Of a DNA stretch of 64,000 bases, positions 23,860 through 33,791 are shown in pieces. Source of the stretch: Hibiscus mutabilis (taxonomy: Eukaryota; Streptophyta; Magnoliopsida; Malvales; Malvaceae); contig CM033738.1 of the NCBI GenBank assembly GCA_019671005.1, forward strand, positions 12,550,202-12,614,201. The letters run 5' to 3'. A program made the translations under genes and the position numbers. Positions within the stretch are counted from its first letter, which is position 1, and each line of letters opens with the position of its first letter. The notes below the pieces were generated by a model. That model searched no databases. It was not told the DNA's origin and saw nothing but the letters and a program-made list of their open reading frames with translations.

Positions 23860-24320
23860 TGTTGATTGTCAAAATGAACTAGGGACGGAGACAATGGTCC
23901 GATGACGGTTGTCCTTAATCAGAGCTCGATTGTGTCGTTTTCAATGTAGACTCTAATGTCTCTTATTTTGTCCCCTTCTCTTTCCGTTGTTTGCATGTTC
24001 CTTTTATATTGTTTGGACAAGTGTCATGGCCGGGTTGTCGTGGCACACTGATGGGATTGACTATGACTTGACGTCTTAGATCTGTGTTGTTATCCACAGC
24101 GATCGCGTGACCACTTACGCGATCGCAGGATGCGGTGTCATTCACAATCTTGCTTCGCTCGCCACAAGCTGCGAAGGACCTTGCGCAGGCCGTAGATACT
24201 TGCTCGCGTTGTTGTCCGACGCACGTGATCGCGGGATATTCGTTTGCTGCAGGTTGTCTGTTCATGCTCACGGGCTATGCAATATCGATACGTGGCGGTA
24301 GGTATTTGTGGATATTAACA
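23860..24320 (-). repeat. 5' LTR of the Tat-lineage element
   Basis: 461 bp; minus-strand ends TGTTAATATCC...CAATCAACA. It diverges from the 3' LTR by scattered substitutions and small indels, so the insertion is old. Downstream on the minus strand, where a primer-binding site should sit, I see only ATTAATGCGGTGAGTGTAG, not a recognisable tRNA match. Confidence 0.9.
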
Positions 24321-25813
24321 CTATTGTATTCTATTAAGAGCAGTGGCGATTACTACACTCTGAGCCTTATCGTAACTTTCTTCCCATCTTACCCAAACAT
24401 CCACCAACATTCAATAAATTTGCTTCGTTTGGATAATCATTTTTAGCATTTCATCAGTTTCCACACTTGTTCTTCGCAATTAACGTGAAAGCATAGCCAC
24501 CATCTTCCTTTCAACATCCCATTCATGTTTGTTTAGTATAGTATATTAAATTATTAAACCCAAAGGTTGGAATAAATAGTCCGTTCCCTTGATTTGTTCT
24601 TAAAATATTAATTTACCAAAATCATTACAGATTAAAATATACTTTGCTGGTGCAATTACAGCTAGAAACCATAACCAAAAGGTTTCTTGTCTGTTTTAAA
24701 ATATATTCTTTTTTAAGTTTTGACATAAACAAGCCATTGTCCACGTAACGACAAATAAATCACATATTTAACACGATTAACGTAACTCTTTTTGTCCAAT
24801 AATTTTTTTTTATATTTTTAAATTGTCTCACTCAAAAAAATCAACTTTTACTAAACATATTTCTTTTTTTTACCTTCTTTTTAGTTTTTCAAAATTTTTT
24901 TTTTAACTTTTCAAGAATAAAATTATCATTTTAATTACTTTACAACACATCTTTTGTACAAGTTTTTTTATCCTAAAACCACGTAAAAAGTCGACAAAGG
25001 ACTATTTTTGGAACAGAGGGAGTACGTTTTATCCGTACATCGCCTTTGTTTCTAAGATTTTGATTTATTCAACAATTCTATTTATATTTATGTTTGTAGC
25101 GAAAATATTCCATACACTAAAGGTAAAAACTCTATTTCTACAAACACCATAATTTTAGAGTTTAAAAATTTAGAATAGGATTTAGGAGTTTATGTTTAAT
25201 AGTTTAGAATTTAAGGTTTAAGATTAAATTTTAATGTTTAAGTTTTAAGGTAATATGTTAGAAATTTAAGTTTAACCTATAAACACTAAATCCTAACCCT
25301 AAATTCTAACTGCAATCCTTAAATTCTAAGCACATAAACTCTATAATAAATCCCTAAACTCTAACATATTAAAGAGGAAAAACTAGCTAAATTTGTCATT
25401 TGTTCCTGCTGTACTATTATTAGATTTGCCCCCAAATACAGAAAGACAACAAGTGGGTGTGTGACATCAAGATGCGTTTTGATGGATCAATCCATAGAAA
25501 AATTCTGTAAAATATGTAAGAAGCAATTTAAAGTTTTCCATACAACTTTATATCTATTGCTCTTCTTGAATACCAGACCTAAAAACAGGGAATTATCAGG
25601 TCAAGTAGAATAAAAACATAGCCATTAGATAACAGACATCCCGAGAAACAACAGAAAACGGAACAAACAAGTGGTTCAAGAAATCTATACGTCATAAACG
25701 CACACATATGATATGTATATATCTACATATAATATGATCCCGCAAGTATATTTTTAAGAGAAACAATGGCATTCAATCAAAGCTCGTTTATTAACAAAGA
25801 TTCAATTCTTCAA
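24321..25813. other. Spacer with MITE-like remnants downstream of the kinase relic
   Basis: 24985-25022 ends GGAACAGAGGGAGTA, the inverted form of the Stowaway-type TACTCCCTC(C/T)GTTCC end, but no left partner was found. 25148-25366 is a degenerate fold-back, TTTAGG-rich on the left and CCTAAA-rich on the right. The last ~400 bp probably include the 3' UTR of the minus-strand kinase locus. No independent gene is supported. Confidence 0.45.
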
Positions 25814-28800
25814 TTACAAAGGGTAGCCAAACCTTCTATGTTCTCTTATAAAAAACGGATGTCTTTGTGCTTCTCTAGCTGTAAGTCTCTCAGCTGGATC
25901 ATACCGTAGTAGCCCTTGCAAGAGATCAATCAAATCTCCGGCAGATTGATCCACATGCTGCATTATTAAGTTCTGAAAAAAAAAAAAAAAAACGAAACAA
26001 TTAGGAAAGAAGCGTGATTTAGAAGCAGCAGGGAAAAAAGAATGGTAATTAGCCTGCTTTGGAGGCTATAGTAACTTTAGAAACTAAAATACAAGACCAT
26101 AGGCTGCCATTCAATCATAGTCGTAAATTCCATGAACATCAACAGCAGGCAAATATAGGTAGTCAATATGAGGTTGAGTTAAGCCAATTTTCAATAACAA
26201 GAAAACTTACAGGCAAGCAGGGCAATTTCCAAACTGCCCCCAGGCTTTCTCGTGAAGTTGCACCATCGGGCCAATTCAAACGTGCGCCCCTCCGGAAATA
26301 TTTCTCAGCACGACGGCTGCAACAATATTGGGCACAATTTAAAAACTTCCTCTGCAACATATTTATATCAGGAACAATTAACACTGTCACACTTACTCAG
26401 CTCTGAGCACCATATGTTGGGGAAATGGACCTAAAACCCTCTCCATCATGGCTAGATGCTCTAAGTTCTCATGAGTTTGGAAAAGTGCCCGACCCTGCTC
26501 ATCAACAATATACAAAATTTAAGGTCATAATCACTTTTGGAGGCAAATGGCAATGCAAGCGAAAATGTCTCTAGTTTCCTACGGATCAACCAAGAAAATT
26601 TTAAGTTGACTTCAGGTTTTCATAATTACAATGAACACAGCAAACCACATTTTAGCTGCTGCTTTAATCTTCTTTATGTGCTTCTTACATCATCCGTATT
26701 CTGTAATCATATTAATGGACAGTGGTTTCTAAAAGCTTCTCAATTCCTCTCCCTTGAGAAAATTATTTTTTTGCCCCAGATTTCAGTAAGATCGACAAGG
26801 CAATAACTTACAAGGAAAGCAAATGCAAGGGTGTGTGTGTGACCTGGAGGATTCACATTCACTTACAGAGAAAAGTTCAACCAGTATGCAACCCACACTC
26901 CACAAGTCACATGGGTAGTTCCATCCAAGACCTGCAAAAATGACAAAGGATGTCAACGACATGTGCAAGAAAATACACATCATATGCAATGAATCGTGAA
27001 AATATGATTACCAAGTATGACTTCTGGTGCACGATAATGCTGAGTTGACACCACGTAGCTGTGATCCCGGTGTTCAAATGTTGTACTCCCAAAATCAATT
27101 AATTTTATTGCGCTTGACTTCGGCAGACTCTTAAAATAGGAACCATTTTTTGTAGACCGTGATAAAAAGTAAAAACTACAGCACGTGCAAAAAAGATATT
27201 TTTCAGTAAAATTCAAAGATGTCTCAGTTTAATTGTACAAGAACTGTAACTAAAGCAATCCCCAATTACAGACACCAAAGCCAAATAGTATGCTTAGGGA
27301 AGAGGAAAAGGAAGGAATACCTTATAATCTGGCACCTTGATACATTTAGAGGAAACAAGGAGAATGTTTTCGGGCTTCAAATCAGTATGAATTAACCGCA
27401 AATCATGCATAACTGCACATTTGAAAAAAGAAGGAAAATAACTAACTTAAATAGACACAAAACTAAAAAAAAAAAAAAAAACTTGTATCTTTTTTAGAGT
27501 AATGAACTACATTAAAAATATTAAACCCCAGGTTGTCTAACAAAAAATTCAGTTGGGGTTCAAGAAAAGGGCAGAAACTTAGCCGATAAATTAACCAATT
27601 CTGCCAGTACTCTTTTTTTACACTAAAAGAGCTTTCAGCATCAAGTATATATAATAAAAATTAAAAACAGTGCAAGAATTATCCACACACATGCAACAGA
27701 CTCCAAAATTTGTCTTCCAAGCTCTCGAACAAGATCAATTGGAAATGAACGGTAGCTGTTTTTGCGGAGAAAATCGTATAAGCTAGGTCCAAGCCTCTCA
27801 AATACCTGTTGAAACCATTTAAGCTCGTCTGCAAGCTTTTTAAGTGACAGAATATCTAGGAGCGAAATTGCTTGCATTGCCCCCTCAATTAATTAATAGT
27901 AAATACCAATAAATACTTACAATACAAATATGATTACGATAGTCAAACCAATTCCGTATTTGTACACAACTGCAAGGAATGAAACCATTTATGCCTAATC
28001 ACTTCAATTTCTACAATGAATAAGAAAAAAAAAAAAGACACAAGATGGCATCCTTACCGAGCACGACCAAAATCATGCCTAACAAGCCTCTGAAGGACAT
28101 CAATTTCAATCATAGCGGCTTCACGATACTTGTTTATGGAGCGGACAATTTTGATGGCCACAACTTCTTGCTTTTCATTGTCAAAACATTCTAGGACTTG
28201 ACCAAATGTTCCTGAAAAAAAGTACAGTTCAATAGACTACAATCCATGATAAGAACCAATACAAAATATCCACAAGGATTGGACTATCAAAATGCTCATC
28301 TTTGGCCGCCACACTCCCATGAATGTAGAAGTCAGATTCAAACAAAAGACTAACCTTCACCCATTTTACTGAGAATCCTATCTGCAGATATGAAAAATCA
28401 AATAATGTAAGTGAACAACTTTGAAACATATGGCGTATACAGGGAAAGATGCAGAAACATTCATGCTGTCTGACAGAACAGAATTTCATTCAAAGTTTCA
28501 ATAACAAGTTCCACATTTAACGTCCAAAAACCATATCAAACATGTAGGCGTGTAGCTGCGGTTATTCCTACATAAAATATATCAAAAAAATTAATTTTGC
28601 AACTAGACAGGTGAAATTACATCGAGGAATGGCCATCTTTATCATCAGGTCTCCAAGGAGGTGAGCCATATCGAGGAAATCCGCCGTAGAACATACTATT
28701 AGGATACAAAAAATTAGAAATCCCTTCATTTGCGAATTCCTGACCGCAATATATAGCCGGAAGAACCTGTGAAGCCAAAATATCAAAATAAAAAATACAA

Positions 28801-29172
28801 TAAAAAATCATCTGTATTGAATATAATTTCTTTACTTGAAAAACTAAACCTAAAGGGAAACGCTTCTGGATCAGTACTCATATCATCCTATTACAGTTAA
28901 ATTTTTAACATATACTTCATTATTTAAAATTTGTAAAATCAGAAATAAACAAAATATAAGGGAAAATAGTCAAACTATCACATCAAAGCAACACATTGAA
29001 TTTCACTATTAATCAGATAATAGTTCTTCACATTTCAGTAAAGTATCAGAATATTTGAACAAATTCGAATACAGGAAAAAACAAAGGAGAAAATTCCTTT
29101 TACCTTAGGAGGAGGAAGAGGAGGAGGCATATCCCACGTTAGTCTGGGCTTCTTCCTAGGTCGTTTATCCAT
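25814..29172 (-). pseudogene. AFC1-like LAMMER (CLK-type) protein kinase, 12 exons, probably decayed
   Basis: Twelve minus-strand exons: 29172-29104, 28766-28621, 28381-28355, 28211-28058, 27969-27921, 27805-27691, 27412-27321, 27168-27012, 26931-26867, 26494-26397, 26316-26211, 25972-25814. Visible motifs in order: MDKRPRKKPRLTWD (basic N-terminus), GSPPWRPDDKDGH, ATP loop GEGTFGQV, catalytic Lys in VAIKIV, HTDLKPEN, IDFGST, HYRAPEVILG, CDLWSVGCILVEL, EHLAMMERVLGP (the LAMMER signature), YFRRGARLNWPDGATSRES, and C-terminal RREHF-like tail ending GYPL. Intact homologues phosphorylate SR splicing factors in the nucleus (family knowledge). Lesions: the usual upstream Met codon is GTG (29205-29203), so only the MDKRP Met remains. 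The end of exon 2 expected to encode (Y)VF..G..LTPR is missing and replaced by an early stop. Exon 2 to 3 phases do not fit. The exon 8 acceptor reads AC instead of AG. The activation-segment Arg of STRHYRAPE is Gln. All other junctions fit in phase. A transcript with cryptic splicing cannot be excluded. Confidence 0.85.
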
Positions 29173-29639
29173 AGGAAACTCTATAATCCTCTGAGTCTCC
29201 ACCTTTTCTTTCCCTGTATATATTTTTTTCTATTCAATCTAACAAAGAGAAACAATTCACAGCGAAAAACAAACTAATTGAATGGTTCGTTTCTTTAACA
29301 ATAGCTAGTGTAGGATAACTTGGAGAGAAGAGTGATTGATTTGGGATAATTTTGAAACCCTAATCTTTTGATTTTTGTTAGAGAGAGATCTGAGGAGCTA
29401 AAGCAGGAGGGGGATCAGGATCTAACCAAGATCGGAGATCAAGTTAACTCTAGATTTTCTAACTATGGTTGAAGTGGGGACCACCTTTGCTTTATGATAT
29501 TAATATTATTTTTTTTAAAAGATAGTATTTCCGGCAAACTTGGAGGATAATACTTTTACAAACAAATATTAAGTTAGTAGGGGATGTTGGGAAAAAATTT
29601 ACAATCTACGTCATTTTTTTTATAGTTACGGTCATGATA
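29173..29639. other. 5' flank of the kinase relic
   Basis: Minus-strand 5' UTR and promoter region. The upstream former start context GTGGAGACTCAGAGG lies at 29205-29191. A purine-rich leader (GAGAGAGATCTGAGGAGC) lies around 29380-29400. No TATA box was assigned. Beyond 29460 the DNA is AT-rich. Confidence 0.45.
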
Positions 29640-29746
29640 AGGGGGGACAACCAACCCGATTCAGAGTTGGGATATGTTTTAAGTGCTGTTGGTCCCATGA
29701 TCGCTGCACTTTCATCCCGGTGGTGGCTAGAGGGCATCGTGCATAT

Positions 29747-30326
29747 TGTCACGGGGAGAATGTCACAAGGTGATCCATTGTCCGAGTCATTGGCACCACA
29801 GGTGTCCATGAGGTTCTGAGGCACACTTTGGGTTTGAAGAGACCACCAGACTGGCCCGATCCGTGGGAAAATCCAAGAAGACTTATCCATCCACACCTAT
29901 GTGAACATAGGAGATTCTTTCCATAGATAGCTAAGGAATATTCTTGGCATTATGCCTTGTGGTTGGTAGAGTTGTATCTAGGCCGTTGATGTAAATCAGT
30001 AGGGACCGTCGGATTAGAGGGGACTCAACTATAAATAGAGGCCTCCCCACCTCAGTTGTAATCATCTATTCTTTCATCTATTCTTGAGTAATAGAGAGCG
30101 CATTCACTCTAAATTCTCTGAGTTGTTCTTCTCTTGTTCTTCGCGTTCTTTTAGAGTTCTTCGTAGCCGATCTCATAGTTTGCTTCCGCTAAGAATGATC
30201 TTGCGTTCTTCGTTGCCTTCGGAATTCGATCTTTCGGGTCGAAGATTCAGGCTTACTTAGTCGTTTGTCTTAAGGACTCGACTAAGGCCGCACGTCGGGC
30301 TGGTTCAGAAGTCTAGCCCCGTGACA
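29747..30326 (+). mobile_element. Solo LTR, 580 bp
   Basis: The ends are a perfect 10-bp inverted pair, TGTCACGGGG...CCCCGTGACA. A TATA box (ATAAATA, 30031-30037) with downstream leader-like sequence places the promoter on the plus strand. ATAT flanks both sides as the target-site duplication. Removing the LTR and one ATAT restores GTGCATATGCATG, the sequence found in the second terminal copy at 30474-30487. No internal element sequence adjoins, so this is an LTR left by recombination. Copia or Gypsy origin is not determined. Confidence 0.88.
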
Positions 30327-30590
30327 ATATGCATGCAACAACCAGCTTTAACATGCATGCTGGAACGCTTGAATTAAATTTTTTTTGTCTGGTAGGTTTG
30401 AATTAATTTTTTGTTAATATTGTATATATGTTCAGTTCTCATGCACTTGGCGGGATCAGGTGGCTAGACGCCGTGTGCATATGCATGTAACAACCAGCTT
30501 TAACGTGCATGCTGGAACGCTTGAATTACATTTTTTGTCTGGTAGGTTTGAATTAATTTTTTGTTAATATTGTATATATATATATATGGG
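30327..30590. repeat. Direct duplication of ~150 bp in the left MULE terminus
   Basis: GCATGCTGGAACGCTTGAATTA, in pieces, and GTCTGGTAGGTTTGAATTAA occur at about 30354-30410 and again at about 30508-30560. Each copy is preceded by ATATGCATG(C/T)AACAACCAGC. Both copies end in TATATA runs. The first copy continues to the left of the solo LTR (29720-29746). Tandem terminal repeats are common in MULEs. Confidence 0.75.
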
Positions 30591-31024
30591 GATATAAAGA
30601 AGAAGAGTGTATAGGGTTGAGAAAAAAATTGAGAGAGTTTGAGGTGAAAATTTTAGGGATATTTTTGAAGATATATTTTTAGAGGTGAAAATTGTTGAAG
30701 TATATTTGGTTGTAGATCTTCTCGATTTCTCAAAAGTGAGTAATTTGGTTTTTTAATTAATCTTTTTTTAATTAGAGGGGTTTGTAGATTTTTTTGTGTG
30801 ATTGAAAAGTTGTTTAAATATATATGTTTAATTATTTTTTGTTGAAGGATTTGGAGCACATTTTCTTGGTTCCTCATCTATCATGAAAGTTTTTTGTATT
30901 TATTTAATTTTAATTAGTAAATTTTTTAATATTTAATGTTGTTGCATGTAGTTTTTGTATTTGCAAATTTAATAAGAAAAAAATTCATGTATGTTTATCA
31001 CTTTATTTTCAATATGTAGATAGA

Positions 31025-33313
31025 ATGAGCTCATCAACATATTGTGACACTGAAAATCTAGTTGGTCGTTAGGGCGAAATGCTTGATGATTTCAGTGAGG
31101 ATGAAGAAAATATTGTGCCTATTAAGGAAGATGATGACGTTTATTTACTCGATACTGATAACATTGAGGCTGTTAAGACAGTTGCGGTTGAGGGTAATGG
31201 TCTGGATGTTGAAGATGATGTTTGGGCCATGGCTGTAGCTAGGCTTGGGTTAGAAAATGATCAGTTTGTTTGGGGTTTTGTTGAACCGAAGCCCAATCAA
31301 TAAGCTTATGAACCTTCAGCCCACATGTATGAGGTAGACTATGCTGCAATGTGAGATCCGAAACATGAAGGTCGCGTATTTGGTTCTTTACCAGCTTTCA
31401 ACTATAGGGAATTAGAACTCAAGGTTCTATTCAAAACAAATAAAGATGCCCAATTGACAGTTAAAGAGTACTGCATCAAATGCTATACGAGATCATGTGT
31501 TGTTGAGTTTGATAAGTATACCTATTGCGTAAGGTGTATTAATTATAAGAACAAATGTCCTTGGAAGATAAGAATTTCATACATGCAGAGGAAAAAGATG
31601 TGGGAGGTAACAATGTTCAATGAGTAGCACACTTGTGCAAATATATCATTATCACAGGACCACATAAATTTAGACTCTAATCTAATATGTGCCTACACTA
31701 GGTTATTGGTTGAAAAGGATCCAAGGATTTTGATTGCAGTGTTAGTAGCATCCATCCAGAATTAACTTGAATATATTCCATCTTACTACAAGGCACAGAT
31801 GGCAAAGCAAAAGGCGACGACGCATGTATATGGTGATTGGGATAAATCGTATAACGAGCTACTAGCTTTTATACGAGCAATGCAAATATTCACCTCAGGA
31901 ACCATTGTAGAATATGAAATAATACCAGTGTACACCTTACAAGGTGAACTAATTCATGGTAAAAGAATATTCAGTAAGTTATTCTGGGCATTCAAGGTAT
32001 GCATTGAAGGGTTTCCATTCTGCTAACGCGTGATTCAAGTGGATGGTACCTGGCTGTATGGGAAGTACAATCATATATTACTTGTGGTTGTTGCACAAGA
32101 TAAAGACAATAATATATTCTCAATTGCCTTTGCCATAGTTGAAAAGGAAGACGCAACTGGATATGAATTCTTTTTGAGACATTTACGCAACCATGTAGTA
32201 AAACAAGATGGAGTTTGTATGATTTTTGGTAAAGGGACATTGTTATCAATAATTGACAGACGGGGAAATTTATGGATGCCTCTGCATGCATATTAAGCAT
32301 ATTATGTATGGCATATTGTGGCAAATACCAAGAATAATTTTGAAAACAATGAGATTCGGAAAGAGATCTTAAATGCGGGTAAACTGTAATTTGTTGTTTA
32401 TAAAAATTATTAATTTATTTCTGATGTTTTTTTATTTGATTTAACTAACTATTTTTTTAAATGGGTATGAACTACTTCAACCCAAATTTGAAGTGAGGTT
32501 AAGAAGGTTGATGCGGCACGGTTAACGTGTATTTAATTTTGTAAATGACATCCCCAGGGAAAGATGGCCACAAGCCTATGATGAAGGTCGGCATTACAGG
32601 CATATGACAACTAACCTTGCTGAGGCTATAAACTCGGTGCTTAAAGGAACATGTCATCTCTCACTTGCAAGTATTTTGTGGGAGACTTACTTCAGATTGG
32701 GTAAAGTTTGGTGCGACAAGGGGTAGGAAGTAAACATCATGATAAACAACTGGCAAAATTGGTCTAAAACCCTACAAGAGAGAATACTCACTCTTCAAGC
32801 AGATACAACCTCTATGAGAGTCAGAATATTCGATCCAAATAGTGTAGAATTTACTGTCAAAGCTAAGGTCCAAGGTGAGCATAGAATGTACTGACTAAAC
32901 TTAATCAGAGATTGTGTGATTGTGGTAAATTTTAAGCATTTAGATATCCTTACTATCACGCACACGCCACTTGTATGCATATTCGTATGCACCCTTAGAC
33001 GTTTGTGAATGAGTGTTTTAAGCTGTAGACCATGGCAAATATATATAGATTTCAGTTCAACATGACCCTGAACCAAGATTATTGGTTGATAGAGCCAATA
33101 TATGGAGAATGGTTACCAAATCTAGAGCTTCGTAGAAAGCTGAAAGGCCAACCGAGATCCACTCGCATTCATACTAATATAGATGATCCGGATGACAGAG
33201 AGAGGGGAGTTCAAGTTAAGCATTGTACTCTTTGTAGGGGACCAAGTCACACTAGAAGCAAGTGTCCCAACAAATCAAATCTTTTCAACTATCGTGATGG
33301 ACCATCAACCTAA
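31025..33313 (+). pseudogene. MULE transposase, broken by stops and frameshifts
   Basis: Starts at an ATG at 31025, with a stop soon after. The acidic N-terminus follows at 31079 (MLDDFSEDEENIV). Then comes the MuDR DNA-binding domain with FKTNKDAQLTVKEY, CINYKNKCPWKIR and HTCAN. The transposase core is at 31800-32300: YELLAF-type helix, then VDGTWLYGKYNHILLVVVAQ, DKDNNIFSIAFAIVEKE, FFLRHLR. The SWIM zinc-finger region near 32880-32980 is corrupted. The C-terminal zinc knuckle CTLCRGPSHTRSKC (CX2CX4HX4C) lies near 33223-33264. The first catalytic Asp context (VDGTW) and the Asp in AQDKDNN are retained. At least four in-frame stops plus frame changes show it is non-functional. Confidence 0.85.
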
Positions 33314-33791
33314 TTTTCTGTTAATGTAAACTTAATATTCGTCATGTAGACTTAATATTCTGTTAATGTAAACTTGTTTTAAATGCTTTTATTGGTTCTG
33401 AAATATTTGATTTTCTTTGGAATTTGAATGATGAATGAAAAAATAGAAATAAAAAATGAAATTCTAAATAAATTAATAACTTATTTAAATTATTATATTT
33501 AGCTTAAAAACTTAAATATATAAATATATAGAAATAATATAGAAATTTCATATAGATTATTAAATTTTTTTATTATTATTTGTTAGTAAGTTAATAGGAT
33601 TAATGTAATAGTTAATTAAGAAAGCAGATAAGTTTAACAAAATAAAATAAAATTATTTATCAAACAACATTTGAATTTAAAAATCAAGACTAAATAATCC
33701 AAAAACCAAAACAAACAACAATCGAATTAAAATATATTACAAATAAAATTTAAATATTTTTCTATTTTCTCATTATTCTCAGCAATTCCTG
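33314..33791. other. AT-rich spacer between the convergent MULE ORFs
   Basis: Contains a short duplicated AACTTAATATTC-GTTAATGTA motif at 33320-33375 and AT-rich DNA. Nothing coding. Confidence 0.5.

Larger units (their letters stand above)
12561..24320 (-). mobile_element. Decayed Tat-lineage Ty3/Gypsy LTR retrotransposon
   Basis: An 11.76-kb element bounded by two direct LTRs (12561-13037 and 23860-24320), transcribed on the minus strand. On that strand the order is 5' LTR, short gag, protease, reverse transcriptase, RNase H, a second archaeal-type RNase H, integrase, a tandem-repeat block, an opposite-strand accessory ORF relic, polypurine tract and 3' LTR. The second RNase H, the repeats after pol and the antisense ORF together point to the Tat clade (Tat/Ogre/Retand relatives; family knowledge). 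Stops and frameshifts break every domain, so it is not autonomous. The flanking pentamers GTATT and CTATT match at 4 of 5, a plausible old target duplication. Gag starts almost directly at the 5' LTR and no clear primer-binding site is seen, suggesting loss of the 5' leader. Confidence 0.9.

Noticed and set aside
26059..26434. Plus-strand open frames up to 115 residues
   Set aside because: Antisense to kinase exons 10 and 11 and their intron.
25814..29172. Calling the kinase an intact gene
   Set aside because: Missing exon 2 end, phase mismatch to exon 3 and an AC acceptor at exon 8 make a normal protein unlikely; transcript data could reverse this.
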